64,000 nucleotides of DNA from the NCBI RefSeq assembly GCF_016881005.1, contig NZ_JACOPV010000005.1:186001-250000 (forward strand). Direction: 5' to 3'. This document shows, one piece after another, positions 8,254 to 16,793 of this stretch. The position numbers were made by a program, and so were the translations under genes. Below the pieces are notes generated by a model, which was not told the origin of the DNA, did no database searches, and saw only the letters and a list, made by a program, of their open reading frames with translations. Position 1 is the stretch's first letter, and each line of letters begins with the position of its first letter. This stretch comes from Pseudomonas arcuscaelestis. GTDB lineage: Bacteria; Pseudomonadota; Gammaproteobacteria; Pseudomonadales; Pseudomonadaceae.

Positions 8254-8829
8254 TCAACCAAGCAAATCGCTCATTGCGATAATTTGTTCAGCTACTTGAA
8301 TCAACTTCTGCTGCTTGCTCATGGCCTGACGGCGCATCAGGGTGTAGGCCTGCTCTTCGTTGCAGTCCTTCATCTTCATTAACAAACCCTTGGCCAATTC
8401 GATGCGTTTGCGCTCGGCCAACTGCTGGTCACGCGCCTGCAACTGCGCTTTGAGCGCCTGGTCGCTCTCGAATCGAGCCATGGCCACATCCAGGATTGGC
8501 TGCAGCCGGGCCGCATGAATGCCTTCGACGATGTAAGCGCTGACGCCCGCCTGGATCGCTTGTCGCATCACGGTTGGGTCATGCTCGTCGGTAAACATGA
8601 CGATGGGCCGCGGACGGTCCCTGCTGACCAGGATCACTTGCTCCATGACGTCACGCCCCGGTGATTCAGTATCGATCAGCACGACGTCGGGTCGCACCGT
8701 TTCGACGCGTGCTGGCAGATCGATGGTCAGCCCGGACTCTTCAATTACCTCGAAACCCGCTTCGACCAAGGCAGTTTTCAAGCGTCCAACTTGTTTCGCG
8801 GTATCGTCGATCAACAGGATTCGCAGCAT
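8254..8829 (-). CDS. nasT: NasT, ANTAR-domain antiterminator
   Basis: A 191-residue protein with a receiver-like domain (about 1-120) and a C-terminal ANTAR RNA-binding domain (about 130-185, KRIELAKGLLMKMKDCNEEQAY... with the conserved AKGLLM). The receiver keeps the early DD and a central LIDTESPG aspartate, but the usual conserved lysine of the last strand is replaced (SAYIVEG). It is therefore probably not controlled by phosphorylation, as known for NasT. An AGGGG ribosome site precedes the ATG. It begins 15 bases after nasS and lies directly upstream of the nasA leader it should act on. Confidence 0.95.
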   Translation of the reverse strand: MLRILLIDDTAKQVGRLKTALVEAGFEVIEESGLTIDLPARVETVRPDVVLIDTESPGRDVMEQVILVSRDRPRPIVMFTDEHDPTVMRQAIQAGVSAYIVEGIHAARLQPILDVAMARFESDQALKAQLQARDQQLAERKRIELAKGLLMKMKDCNEEQAYTLMRRQAMSKQQKLIQVAEQIIAMSDLLG

Positions 8830-8844
8830 GGTGGCGTCCCCTTG

Positions 8845-10059
8845 TCAGCGATGGGCGAGGGCAGCAGGCTTTTCAGCCAGCGCGTGAAGGGAAAAACTGC
8901 GGGCATAGCTTGCCGGATCGCTGCCATCCCAATAGGTACCATCATTAAACTGGCTGCGACGCATATTCTGTTCACTGCAAGGCACGCCAATGGCCGTGGC
9001 CGCATCGCGGTACAGCGCCAATTGCTGCACCTGGCGAGCTACGGCAAGGTAATCGGGGTCTTCGCGCAGAAGTCCCCAGCGACGAAACTGGGTCATGAAC
9101 CACATGCCGTCGGACAAGTACGGCAAGTTGGCTCGACCCTGGTCGTACACGCGCAAGGCATGGGGGTCGTGCCAGTGATTGCCGAGGCCGTCGTGATAGT
9201 CGCCGAGCATACGTGGCTCAATGTTGTTTACAGACGTGTTCAGGTAGGCCACGCCGCTGAGCAATTGCGCTGTGCTGCGGCGGTTTTCCGAACTCTGTTC
9301 GATGAAACGGCTGGCGGCCAGAATCGACTTGACCAGTGCCCTGGCAGTATTGGGGTACTGCTCGACGAACGCGCGCGTGCAGCCCAGGACTTTCTCGGGG
9401 TGATCCGGCCATATCGATTGGCTGGTAGCCATCGTGAAGCCCTGGCCCTGCGCGACGGCGTCGGCCGCCCACGGTTCGCCGACACAAAAGCCGTCGATGC
9501 GCCCGGCGCGTAGGTGAGCAAGCATCTGCACCGGTGGCACCACCACACTGTTGACGTCACTCAAGGGGTGAATGCCTTGGCTGGCGAGCCAGTAATACAG
9601 CCACATGGCGTGAGTGCCAGTGGGAAATGTCTGGGCAAAGGTGAGTTTTGTTCTGCTTTGGTGCACAAAGCGCTCCAGCGCCTCTGGACGGGTCACGCCC
9701 CCGCGCTGCAGACCTGCCGACAGATTGATGCCCTGGGCGTTCTGATTCAATCCCATCAGCACTGCCATGTCAGTAGCGCTGGTACCGCCGATGCCCAGGT
9801 GTACGGCATAGATCAGCCCATAGAGACTGTGGGCCGCGTCCAGCTCACCACTGACCAGCCTGTCGCGTAATCCGGCCCAGGAGCTTTGGCGCTTGAGGTT
9901 CAGGCTCAGGCCATAGGGCTGGGCGAAGCCTTGGGTCGCCGCAACCACCACCGATGCACAGTCGCTCAGGGCCATGAAACCGATGTTCAGGCTGTGCTTT
10001 TCTGGCGCATCGCTGCCATTGACCCAGGCCAGGGGAGTTGGGGTGATTTCGTTATTCAC
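8845..10059 (-). CDS. nasS: NasS, nitrate-binding sensor (NMT1/NrtA-like)
   Basis: A 404-residue member of the nitrate/nitrite periplasmic-binding-protein fold, but without any signal peptide (it opens [20 protein letters not shown] and goes straight into strand [11 protein letters not shown]). It must therefore be cytoplasmic, which is the hallmark of NasS rather than a transporter component. The start codon is GTG. By family knowledge NasS sequesters NasT and releases it when nitrate or nitrite binds. The gene is divergent from pyrD, with a sigma-54 element 65-80 bases upstream. Confidence 0.94.
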   Translation of the reverse strand: MNNEITPTPLAWVNGSDAPEKHSLNIGFMALSDCASVVVAATQGFAQPYGLSLNLKRQSSWAGLRDRLVSGELDAAHSLYGLIYAVHLGIGGTSATDMAVLMGLNQNAQGINLSAGLQRGGVTRPEALERFVHQSRTKLTFAQTFPTGTHAMWLYYWLASQGIHPLSDVNSVVVPPVQMLAHLRAGRIDGFCVGEPWAADAVAQGQGFTMATSQSIWPDHPEKVLGCTRAFVEQYPNTARALVKSILAASRFIEQSSENRRSTAQLLSGVAYLNTSVNNIEPRMLGDYHDGLGNHWHDPHALRVYDQGRANLPYLSDGMWFMTQFRRWGLLREDPDYLAVARQVQQLALYRDAATAIGVPCSEQNMRRSQFNDGTYWDGSDPASYARSFSLHALAEKPAALAHR

Positions 10060-10123
10060 AGTGTCACGCCTGTATCGAAGGTCAGGCCGTGCCGCTTTCG
10101 TGGCCGGTGTGTAAGGTCAATAA

Positions 10124-10139
10124 AGCAACGCATATGCCA
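10124..10139 (-). promoter_or_regulatory. Sigma-54 promoter for nasST
   Basis: Minus strand TGGCATATGCGTTGCT: GG and GC are 10 bases apart. It is the best match in the window to TGGCACG-N4-TTGCW and is flanked by a further T at each end of the consensus. It lies in the nasS-pyrD divergent gap, 65 bases before the nasS GTG. Confidence 0.78.
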
Positions 10140-10211
10140 AGGCCGCGCTGTCCCCCGAGCGACGCCACCTATATAATCGCCCCCCTCACTCACGTCGAGC
10201 TAAACCCGCCC

Positions 10212-11234
10212 ATGTATACCCTGGCCCGCCAGCTGTTGTTCAAGCTCTCTCCGGAGACTTCCCATGACCTGTCCCTGGACCTGATCGGCGCCGGTGGCCG
10301 CCTGGGCCTGAACGGGCTGCTGACCAAGGCCCCGGCTTCATTGCCGGTTACAGTCATGGGCCTGGAGTTCGCCAACCCGGTGGGTCTGGCCGCAGGCCTG
10401 GACAAGAACGGTGCGGCCATCGACGGGTTTGCCCAACTGGGTTTCGGTTTTGTCGAGATCGGCACCGTCACGCCCCGTCCTCAGCCCGGCAACCCCAAGC
10501 CCCGACTGTTTCGCTTACCGCAAGCCGAGGCGATCATCAATCGCATGGGTTTCAACAACCTGGGCGTCGACCATTTGATCAATCGCGTGCAAGCGGCGAA
10601 GTACCGTGGCGTGTTGGGTATCAACATCGGCAAGAACTTCGATACCCCGGTCGAGCGCGCGGTGGACGACTACCTGATCTGTCTGGGTAAGGTCTACGAT
10701 CACGCCAGCTACATCACCGTCAACGTCAGCTCTCCGAATACGCCGGGTCTGCGCAGCCTGCAGTTCGGCGATTCGCTCAAGCAGTTGCTTGAGGCGTTGG
10801 CCCAGCGCCGTGAGCAGCTGGCCGGTGAGCGTGGCAAGCGTGTGCCGCTGGCAATCAAGATTGCGCCAGACATGAGCGACGAAGAAACCGCCCAGGTGGC
10901 TGCAGCACTGATCGAGTCGGGTATGGATGCGGTAATCGCCACCAACACCACGCTCGGTCGCGAGGGTGTCGAAGGCCTTCCTTATGGCGACGAGGCGGGC
11001 GGCCTGTCGGGTGCGCCGGTGCTGGAGAAGAGCACGCATATCGTCAAGGTGCTTTCTGCTGAACTGGGTGGCAAGCTGCCGATCATCGCCGCGGGCGGAA
11101 TTACCGAGGGCAAGCACGCGGCGCAAAAAATCGCTGCCGGTGCCAGCCTGGTACAAATCTATTCGGGATTTATCTACAAGGGACCGGCACTTATTCGCGA
11201 AGCGGTAGATGCCATCGCTGCTTTGCCGCGCTAG
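10212..11234 (+). CDS. pyrD: Dihydroorotate dehydrogenase (quinone), class 2
   Basis: A 340-residue enzyme of pyrimidine synthesis that oxidises dihydroorotate to orotate at the inner membrane and passes electrons to quinone. The amphipathic N-terminal helix ([18 protein letters not shown]) is the class 2 membrane/quinone element. FMN-barrel motifs follow: [33 protein letters not shown], the catalytic-serine loop [12 protein letters not shown] and late IIAAGGI. The start at 10212 is chosen because the family begins with this helix; in-frame sequence upstream overlaps the nasS promoter. Confidence 0.97.
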   Translation: MYTLARQLLFKLSPETSHDLSLDLIGAGGRLGLNGLLTKAPASLPVTVMGLEFANPVGLAAGLDKNGAAIDGFAQLGFGFVEIGTVTPRPQPGNPKPRLFRLPQAEAIINRMGFNNLGVDHLINRVQAAKYRGVLGINIGKNFDTPVERAVDDYLICLGKVYDHASYITVNVSSPNTPGLRSLQFGDSLKQLLEALAQRREQLAGERGKRVPLAIKIAPDMSDEETAQVAAALIESGMDAVIATNTTLGREGVEGLPYGDEAGGLSGAPVLEKSTHIVKVLSAELGGKLPIIAAGGITEGKHAAQKIAAGASLVQIYSGFIYKGPALIREAVDAIAALPR

Positions 11235-11245
11235 GTCGCAGGCAT

Positions 11246-11270
11246 AAAAAGGGCCCCATGAAGGGGCCCC
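11246..11270 (-). terminator. rmf terminator
   Basis: Inverted repeat GGGCCCC (11251-11257) with GGGGCCC (11263-11269). A TTTTT run follows it only on the minus strand, so it serves rmf; on the plus strand, after pyrD, it lacks a T tract. Confidence 0.85.
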
Positions 11271-11328
11271 TGGGCCTTAGCCCGCCGCCCGGATGGGGCG
11301 CGCATGGTAAATGAATTCAGTTCCTCGT

Positions 11329-11544
11329 TTAGCCAACGGCGTGAAGTTCGTTGAGTCTATGAATACCCGCAGTGCCGGTCATACCGTCCCAATTGTCGCC
11401 GCGTCCTTCGCGCCAGCCATTGATCCATGCCTGGCGTACAGACGGTAGAGTAAAGGGGCAAAGCTCGCGGGATTTGCCGGTGACCCCATATTGGTAGCCA
11501 CGTGAAAATGCTCTTTCCAACGGATCACGCTTAAGTCTTCTCAT
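11329..11544 (-). CDS. rmf: Ribosome modulation factor
   Basis: A 71-residue basic protein, MRRLKRDPLERAFSRGYQYG then GKSRELCPF..RQAWINGWREGR, the full RMF signature. It dimerises 70S ribosomes into inactive 100S particles in stationary phase. GAGGG lies about 9 bases upstream of the ATG, followed on the leader side by three consecutive hairpins (see that entry). The gene is convergent with pyrD and separated from it by the rmf terminator. Confidence 0.97.
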   Translation of the reverse strand: MRRLKRDPLERAFSRGYQYGVTGKSRELCPFTLPSVRQAWINGWREGRGDNWDGMTGTAGIHRLNELHAVG

Positions 11545-12084
11545 AGGGTGTTGCCCTCACTTGTTGACTGTAATGTCGCGTCGGCCTCTAGGAGGCCGGG
11601 CAGAATCGTTCTGCCGGTTTTGCGCTCGCTGCCGGCGTCGCGAGCGAAGGTGTTGCCCCGTTGCGGTGACAACCTGAGATGAGTTCTAACCAATGCGCGA
11701 CACAGTGTGAATGATCGTTTTGTCATAAGGGCGTAACCTTTCATAGGGTGAAAGGATAAGTAAATAAATGCTTCAGAGCGGGATTCAACGCAAAGCCCGC
11801 TATGATCAGGGTTTGATAAGAATTGAAGTCACTTGGCCATGGCTGAGTGATAATTTGTAACAAGGCAGTCAATACGACGAAGGGTCATATTTCACCCTGA
11901 CAGTCGTGAAATTTTCATTCTGCCTGGCACTCAAAGGCTTTCTGCTCCGGCAAAAGCATGATTGCCCAGGCGGCCCGGCACACGTTGCGTGCCATTCGAA
12001 CGCTCGCTGGAAAGGCGTTTGATTAAACATCGGAAGGGCGATGCGCTTGCCCTCCACTTTATTGCTCAAAGCACTGGATACCTC
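11545..12084. other. 540-bp divergent gap between rmf and rlmL
   Basis: It holds the rmf leader hairpins at its left end. Two short open frames on the minus strand (11541-11744 and 11869-12069) have compositions typical of noncoding reading and no family match that I recognise. The middle (about 11745-11880) is relatively AT-rich and is the likely promoter zone for both genes; I could not fix a single convincing -35/-10 pair. Confidence 0.5.
11582..11646 (-). promoter_or_regulatory. Three tandem hairpins in the rmf leader
   Basis: Three perfect 7-bp hairpins lie in a row: 11582-11598 (CGGCCTC / GAGGCCG, 3-base loop), 11599-11615 (GGCAGAA / TTCTGCC, 3-base loop, directly abutting the first) and 11623-11646 (CGCTCGC / GCGAGCG, 10-base loop). 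They end 38 bases upstream of the rmf start, so an rmf transcript beginning farther upstream would carry them. A role in mRNA stability or translation is inference. Confidence 0.6.
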
Positions 12085-14286
12085 ATGTCGGACCGTTTCG
12101 AACTCTACCTAACCTGCCCCAAAGGTCTTGAAGGACTGCTTGCCGAAGAAGCACGCGGTCTGGGCCTTGAAGAGGTGCGCGAACACACCTCGGCCATTCG
12201 CGGCTCGGCCGACATGGAAACGGCCTACCGGCTATGCCTTTGGTCGCGCTTAGGCAACCGTGTGCTGCTGGTGCTCAAGCGCTTCAACATGAAGAATGCC
12301 GACGATCTGTACGATGGTGTGCACGACGTCGAATGGCAGGATCATCTGGAAGCCAATGGTTCGTTGGCGGTAGAGTTCAGTGGTCATGGCTCGGGTATCG
12401 ATAACACGCACTTCGGTGCGCTGAAGGTCAAGGATGCGATTGTCGACAAGTTGCGTACCCGCGATGGCGAGCGTCCGTCGGTCGACAAGCTCAACCCCGA
12501 CCTGCGTGTACACCTGCGTCTGGACCGTGGCGAGGCGATCTTGTCCCTGGACTTGTCCGGCCACAGTCTGCACCAACGTGGCTATCGCCTGCAGCAAGGC
12601 GCCGCGCCGCTGAAAGAAAACCTGGCGGCTGCCGTATTGATTCGTGCGGGCTGGCCGCGCATTGCCGCTGAAGGCGGGGCGCTGGCCGACCCTATGTGTG
12701 GTGTCGGTACGTTCCTGGTTGAAGCCGCGATGATTGCTGCCGACATTGCCCCCAACCTCAAGCGTGAACGCTGGGGCTTCAGTGCCTGGCTTGGCCATGT
12801 GCCTGCGCTGTGGCGCAAGTTGCATGATGAAGCGCAGGCGCGAGCCCAGGCCGGCCTTGCGCGTCCGCCATTGTGGATTCGTGGCTATGAGGCCGATCCA
12901 CGCTTGATCCAGCCGGGTCGCAACAACGTTGAACGCGCCGGGCTTAGCGACTGGGTGAAAATTTATCAGGGCGAAGTGGGCAGTTTCGAGCCGCGTCCAG
13001 ACCAGAACCAAAAGGGCTTGGTCATTTGCAACCCGCCTTACGGTGAGCGCTTGGGCGATGAAGCGAGCCTGCTGTATCTCTACCAGAACCTGGGCGAGCG
13101 CCTGCGTCAGTCCTGCTTGAACTGGGAGGCTGCGGTGTTTACCGGCGCCCCGGACCTTGGCAAGCGCATGGGTATTCGCAGTCACAAACAGTACGCGTTC
13201 TGGAACGGTGCGCTGCCGTGTAAGTTGCTCTTGATCAAGGTCCAGCCTGATCAGTTCGTGACCGGTGAGCGTCGTCAACCTGAGCGCGATGCCCAGGGTA
13301 ATGAGGATTTGCGTTCACCTGCGGCAGTCGCCAGCGAACCGGCGCGCCTGAGCGAAGGCGGGCAGATGTTTGCCAACCGCCTGCAGAAAAACCTCAAGCA
13401 ACTGGGCAAGTGGGCCAAGCGCGAGCAGATCAGTTGCTACCGCTTGTATGACGCCGACATGCCTGAGTACGCGCTGGCTATCGATCTGTACCAGGACTGG
13501 GTCCACGTCCAGGAGTACGCGGCCCCTCGTTCAATCGACCCGGAAAAGGCCCAGGCCCGACTGTTCGATGCGCTGGCGGCAATTCCCCTGGCGCTGGGCA
13601 TCGACCAGAGCCGAGTGGTGGTCAAGCGTCGCGAGCGGCAGAGTGGCACGCGCCAGTACGAGCGCCAGAGCACCCAGGGTCAGTTCCTGGAGGTCAACGA
13701 AGGTGGCGTCAAGTTGCTGGTCAACCTGACGGATTACCTGGATACCGGGCTGTTCCTCGATCACCGTCCGATGCGCATGCGTATCCAGCGTGAAGCTGCA
13801 GGCAAACGTTTCCTCAACCTGTTCTGCTACACCGCTACCGCTACCGTGCATGCGGCCAAGGGCGGTGCCCGCAGCACTACCAGCGTGGACCTGTCGCGCA
13901 CCTATCTGGATTGGGCACGGCGCAACCTGTCGCTCAATGGTTTCTCTGACAAGAACCGTCTGGAACAAGGTGATGTGATGGCTTGGCTGCAAGCATGCCG
14001 TGACGAATACGACCTTATCTTCATCGACCCACCGACCTTCTCCAACTCCAAGCGCATGGAAGGAGTGTTCGATATCCAGCGTGACCATGTCGAGTTGCTC
14101 GACCTGGCGGTGGCCAGGCTGGCACCCGCTGGCGTGTTGTATTTCTCCAATAACTTCCGCAAGTTCCAGCTCGACGAACATCTGGGCGAACGCTATGCGG
14201 TTGAGGAAATCACCGCACAGACGCTGGACCCCGATTTTGCTCGCAACAGCAAGATTCACCGAGCGTGGCGCATTCAAGCGCGCTAA
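12085..14286 (+). CDS. rlmL: RlmKL, bifunctional 23S rRNA guanine methyltransferase (m2G2445 / m7G2069)
   Basis: A 733-residue enzyme. An N-terminal THUMP domain (about 1-150) is followed by the RlmL methyltransferase, with DPMCGVGTFLVEAA and the catalytic NPPYGERLG near residues 210-330. The C-terminal RlmK half has TDYLDTGLFLDHRPMR, the SAM-site segment FLNLFCYTATATVHAAKGGA and FIDPPTFSNS. The start at 12085 (MSDRFELYLTCPKGLEGLL) matches the family; the frame is open 41 codons further upstream without a plausible start. It modifies the peptidyl-transferase region of 23S rRNA. Confidence 0.96.
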   Translation: MSDRFELYLTCPKGLEGLLAEEARGLGLEEVREHTSAIRGSADMETAYRLCLWSRLGNRVLLVLKRFNMKNADDLYDGVHDVEWQDHLEANGSLAVEFSGHGSGIDNTHFGALKVKDAIVDKLRTRDGERPSVDKLNPDLRVHLRLDRGEAILSLDLSGHSLHQRGYRLQQGAAPLKENLAAAVLIRAGWPRIAAEGGALADPMCGVGTFLVEAAMIAADIAPNLKRERWGFSAWLGHVPALWRKLHDEAQARAQAGLARPPLWIRGYEADPRLIQPGRNNVERAGLSDWVKIYQGEVGSFEPRPDQNQKGLVICNPPYGERLGDEASLLYLYQNLGERLRQSCLNWEAAVFTGAPDLGKRMGIRSHKQYAFWNGALPCKLLLIKVQPDQFVTGERRQPERDAQGNEDLRSPAAVASEPARLSEGGQMFANRLQKNLKQLGKWAKREQISCYRLYDADMPEYALAIDLYQDWVHVQEYAAPRSIDPEKAQARLFDALAAIPLALGIDQSRVVVKRRERQSGTRQYERQSTQGQFLEVNEGGVKLLVNLTDYLDTGLFLDHRPMRMRIQREAAGKRFLNLFCYTATATVHAAKGGARSTTSVDLSRTYLDWARRNLSLNGFSDKNRLEQGDVMAWLQACRDEYDLIFIDPPTFSNSKRMEGVFDIQRDHVELLDLAVARLAPAGVLYFSNNFRKFQLDEHLGERYAVEEITAQTLDPDFARNSKIHRAWRIQAR

Positions 14287-14392
14287 GTGCAAACTTCTCC
14301 CTGGCCCTGGATTGCTTCATTAGTGGCGAATGGCTATAACTGAGGTAGGGCCTGGGAAACGCTGCATGCTGGCGTTATGAGTGTTATCTATT

Positions 14393-16789
14393 ATGTCGAT
14401 GCATGGCGTTCGTCCAAAGATGCTCGGCTTTGTCAGCGAAGAAGTATCCGCCTGGCTCGTTGCCCTCGTGGCATTGGTGGCTGGCGGTCTGTTGACCGCT
14501 TTGCTGGCGCTGGCAACTTACGAGTTGTACCAGCAGCAGCTGCGGCAACGCTTCCAATTGCTGGCCAGCGAGCGCTACAGTCGTATCGAAGAGCGCTTCG
14601 AGGATCAGGTGCAGCGCCTTGATGGCCTGCGCCGATTCTTTGTCTATGCCACCGAAATTACCGTCGACGAATTCAATGGTTATGCACACCCCTTGTTGCA
14701 TCGCACCCAGGCCTATTCCTGGGCGCCTCGCGTACCGGGGGCGGCTCGTGATGAATTCGAACGACGGGCAAGCGAGACGCTAGGTCGTCCGTATTCAATT
14801 CAGCAACTGACCGACGAGGGTGAGTTGCAAGTATCGCCTCAGCGCCCACTGTACTACCCGGTGCTGTTTACCCAGGCCTTAGGCCCGGCGCGCCAGCCCT
14901 TCGGCCTGGACCTGCTGTCGCAGGCCTTGCGAGAGGATACGCTGCAGCGCGCCTCCAAGCCTGGCACCCTGGCTGTATCGGCGCCGTTGAACCTTACCGA
15001 CGTAGAGCCCGACTATGCGCGTGGGGTGCTGATGGTGACGCCGGTGTTCGCGCCAGTTGATCCTGGTCCGGTGCCCAAGGGCTATGTCATGGCGGTGATC
15101 AGCATGCGCCAGTTGATGGCCGAGGGGCTGCCGAGCGCGGCCCAGGACAATCTGGTGGTGCGGATTCGCGACCTCACCGGGCCCGATGGCCGCCAAGAGG
15201 TGCTGTTCCAGTCCGACAACCCGGGCACTTCATCGTCGCTTGCGGCCAGCTATCTGTTGCACTTGGCCGATCACGACTACCAGCTTGATATCCATCCCAG
15301 TCTGGCGTTCATGCAGGCCAACCGGTCTTCGGCCGTCACCGCTGTAGTGTTTCTGGGTGGGTTGCTCAGCGTGATGCTCAGCGCCTTGCTGTTCAGTCTG
15401 TTCAGCCAGCGCCAACGCGCCCTGACCCTGGTGGAGCAACGCACCGGTGAGCTGCGCGTCAGTGAGCAATCTTTGCGTGACACCCATAACCAACTGAGCA
15501 GCGTGCTCAACGCCGCGACGCAAGTTGCGATCATCGCCACCAACTTGCGTGGCGTTGTCACCACCTTCAATGCTGGTGCCGAGCGCATGCTCGGTTACAG
15601 CAGCAGTGAAGCACTCGGCAATCTCTCCCTTGAAGGGCTGGTGTCACCTCAGGAATTGCAGCAACGGGCCCGTGATCTAAGCCAGCGCTATGGGCGTGAG
15701 ATTACGCCCGCCCAGGCCATGTTCGCGCAGACCGTTCCGGAAAGTGGTCGCGAGGCCGGAGAGTGGTCGCTGGTGCGCAAGGACGGCAGCCAATTGCTGG
15801 CCAATATGCTGGTGACAGCGGTGCTCGATGAGCAGGGATTGTGGGTTGGCCACTTGGCAATCTGCATCGATGTGACTGAACGCAAGCGCGTGCACGAAGC
15901 TTTGGCAGCGCGCGATCGTTTGCTGGACAAGCTCAGTGCCGAAGTGCCTGGGGGTATTTATCAGTTTCGTCTGCGCGCCGATGGCAGTTCCTGCTTCAGT
16001 TATGCCAGTGAAGGCCTGCGGGATATCTACGAGATCGATCCTCAATTGTTGCGCCAGGATGCTACGGCGGTGTTCGAGCGCATTCACCCGGACGACCTGT
16101 TGCGAGTGCGTACCTCGATCCGCAGTTCTGCCGAACAGTTGACCCCGTGGCGGGAAGAGTACCGGGTGTTGTTGCCAATCGCGGGCCAGCGCTGGGTCAG
16201 GGGAGAAGCCACGCCGGAGCCGGAGGCCGACGGCAGCACACTCTGGCACGGCTATTTGACCGATATATCCGATTTGAAGCGTGTCGAGGAAGAGCTGCGG
16301 GCCTTGTCGGTGACGGACTCACTGACAGGTATCCACAACCGTCGCTATTTCCAGGAGCGATTGAAGTCGGAGTTGGAGCGCGCCCAACGCGATCAGCTGG
16401 AACTGGCAGTAATCATGCTGGATATCGACCATTTCAAACGGATCAACGATCAGTTCGGCCACGCCGTGGGCGACCATGTGCTGCGCAGTCTGTGCCAGCG
16501 CATCAGTCAGCGCTTGCGCCGTACTGATGTGTTCTGTCGTTTGGGTGGCGAAGAATTCATGGTGTTATGCCCAGGCAGTAATGTCGACCAGGCGTACTCA
16601 CTGGCCGTGGAACTGTGGCAGGGCGTACGTAGCGTACCGGTAGAGGGCGTCGGGCAGGTTACTGCCAGTTTTGGCGTTGCCGGCTGGCGCCCGGGTGAGG
16701 GCGCCGACGCCTTGTTGCTGCGCGCTGACTCTGGCGTTTACGCGGCCAAGCTGGCTGGCCGCGATCGCGTCGAAGCAGAACTGCCCTAA
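14393..16789 (+). CDS. Membrane diguanylate cyclase with CHASE and PAS domains
   Basis: About 798 residues. A membrane helix (about 20-45) is followed by a periplasmic CHASE domain (about 70-300, with ..YSWAPRVPGAARDEFE), a second membrane helix near 315-335, a short coiled coil, two PAS segments (about 370-490 and 505-625) and a C-terminal GGDEF domain. The active-site motif is GGEEF, preceded by five residues and RRTD, so the RxxD product-inhibition site is intact. There is no EAL domain. It should make cyclic di-GMP in response to an external ligand. Starts at 14381 (GTG), 14393 and 14399 are all possible, none with a strong ribosome site. Confidence 0.9.
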   Translation: MSMHGVRPKMLGFVSEEVSAWLVALVALVAGGLLTALLALATYELYQQQLRQRFQLLASERYSRIEERFEDQVQRLDGLRRFFVYATEITVDEFNGYAHPLLHRTQAYSWAPRVPGAARDEFERRASETLGRPYSIQQLTDEGELQVSPQRPLYYPVLFTQALGPARQPFGLDLLSQALREDTLQRASKPGTLAVSAPLNLTDVEPDYARGVLMVTPVFAPVDPGPVPKGYVMAVISMRQLMAEGLPSAAQDNLVVRIRDLTGPDGRQEVLFQSDNPGTSSSLAASYLLHLADHDYQLDIHPSLAFMQANRSSAVTAVVFLGGLLSVMLSALLFSLFSQRQRALTLVEQRTGELRVSEQSLRDTHNQLSSVLNAATQVAIIATNLRGVVTTFNAGAERMLGYSSSEALGNLSLEGLVSPQELQQRARDLSQRYGREITPAQAMFAQTVPESGREAGEWSLVRKDGSQLLANMLVTAVLDEQGLWVGHLAICIDVTERKRVHEALAARDRLLDKLSAEVPGGIYQFRLRADGSSCFSYASEGLRDIYEIDPQLLRQDATAVFERIHPDDLLRVRTSIRSSAEQLTPWREEYRVLLPIAGQRWVRGEATPEPEADGSTLWHGYLTDISDLKRVEEELRALSVTDSLTGIHNRRYFQERLKSELERAQRDQLELAVIMLDIDHFKRINDQFGHAVGDHVLRSLCQRISQRLRRTDVFCRLGGEEFMVLCPGSNVDQAYSLAVELWQGVRSVPVEGVGQVTASFGVAGWRPGEGADALLLRADSGVYAAKLAGRDRVEAELP

Positions 16790-16793
16790 GCTA

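Noticed and set aside
11541..11744. 67-codon frame overlapping the rmf start
   Set aside because: Covers the rmf leader hairpins, overlaps the rmf start and shows no conserved pattern; better explained as leader DNA.
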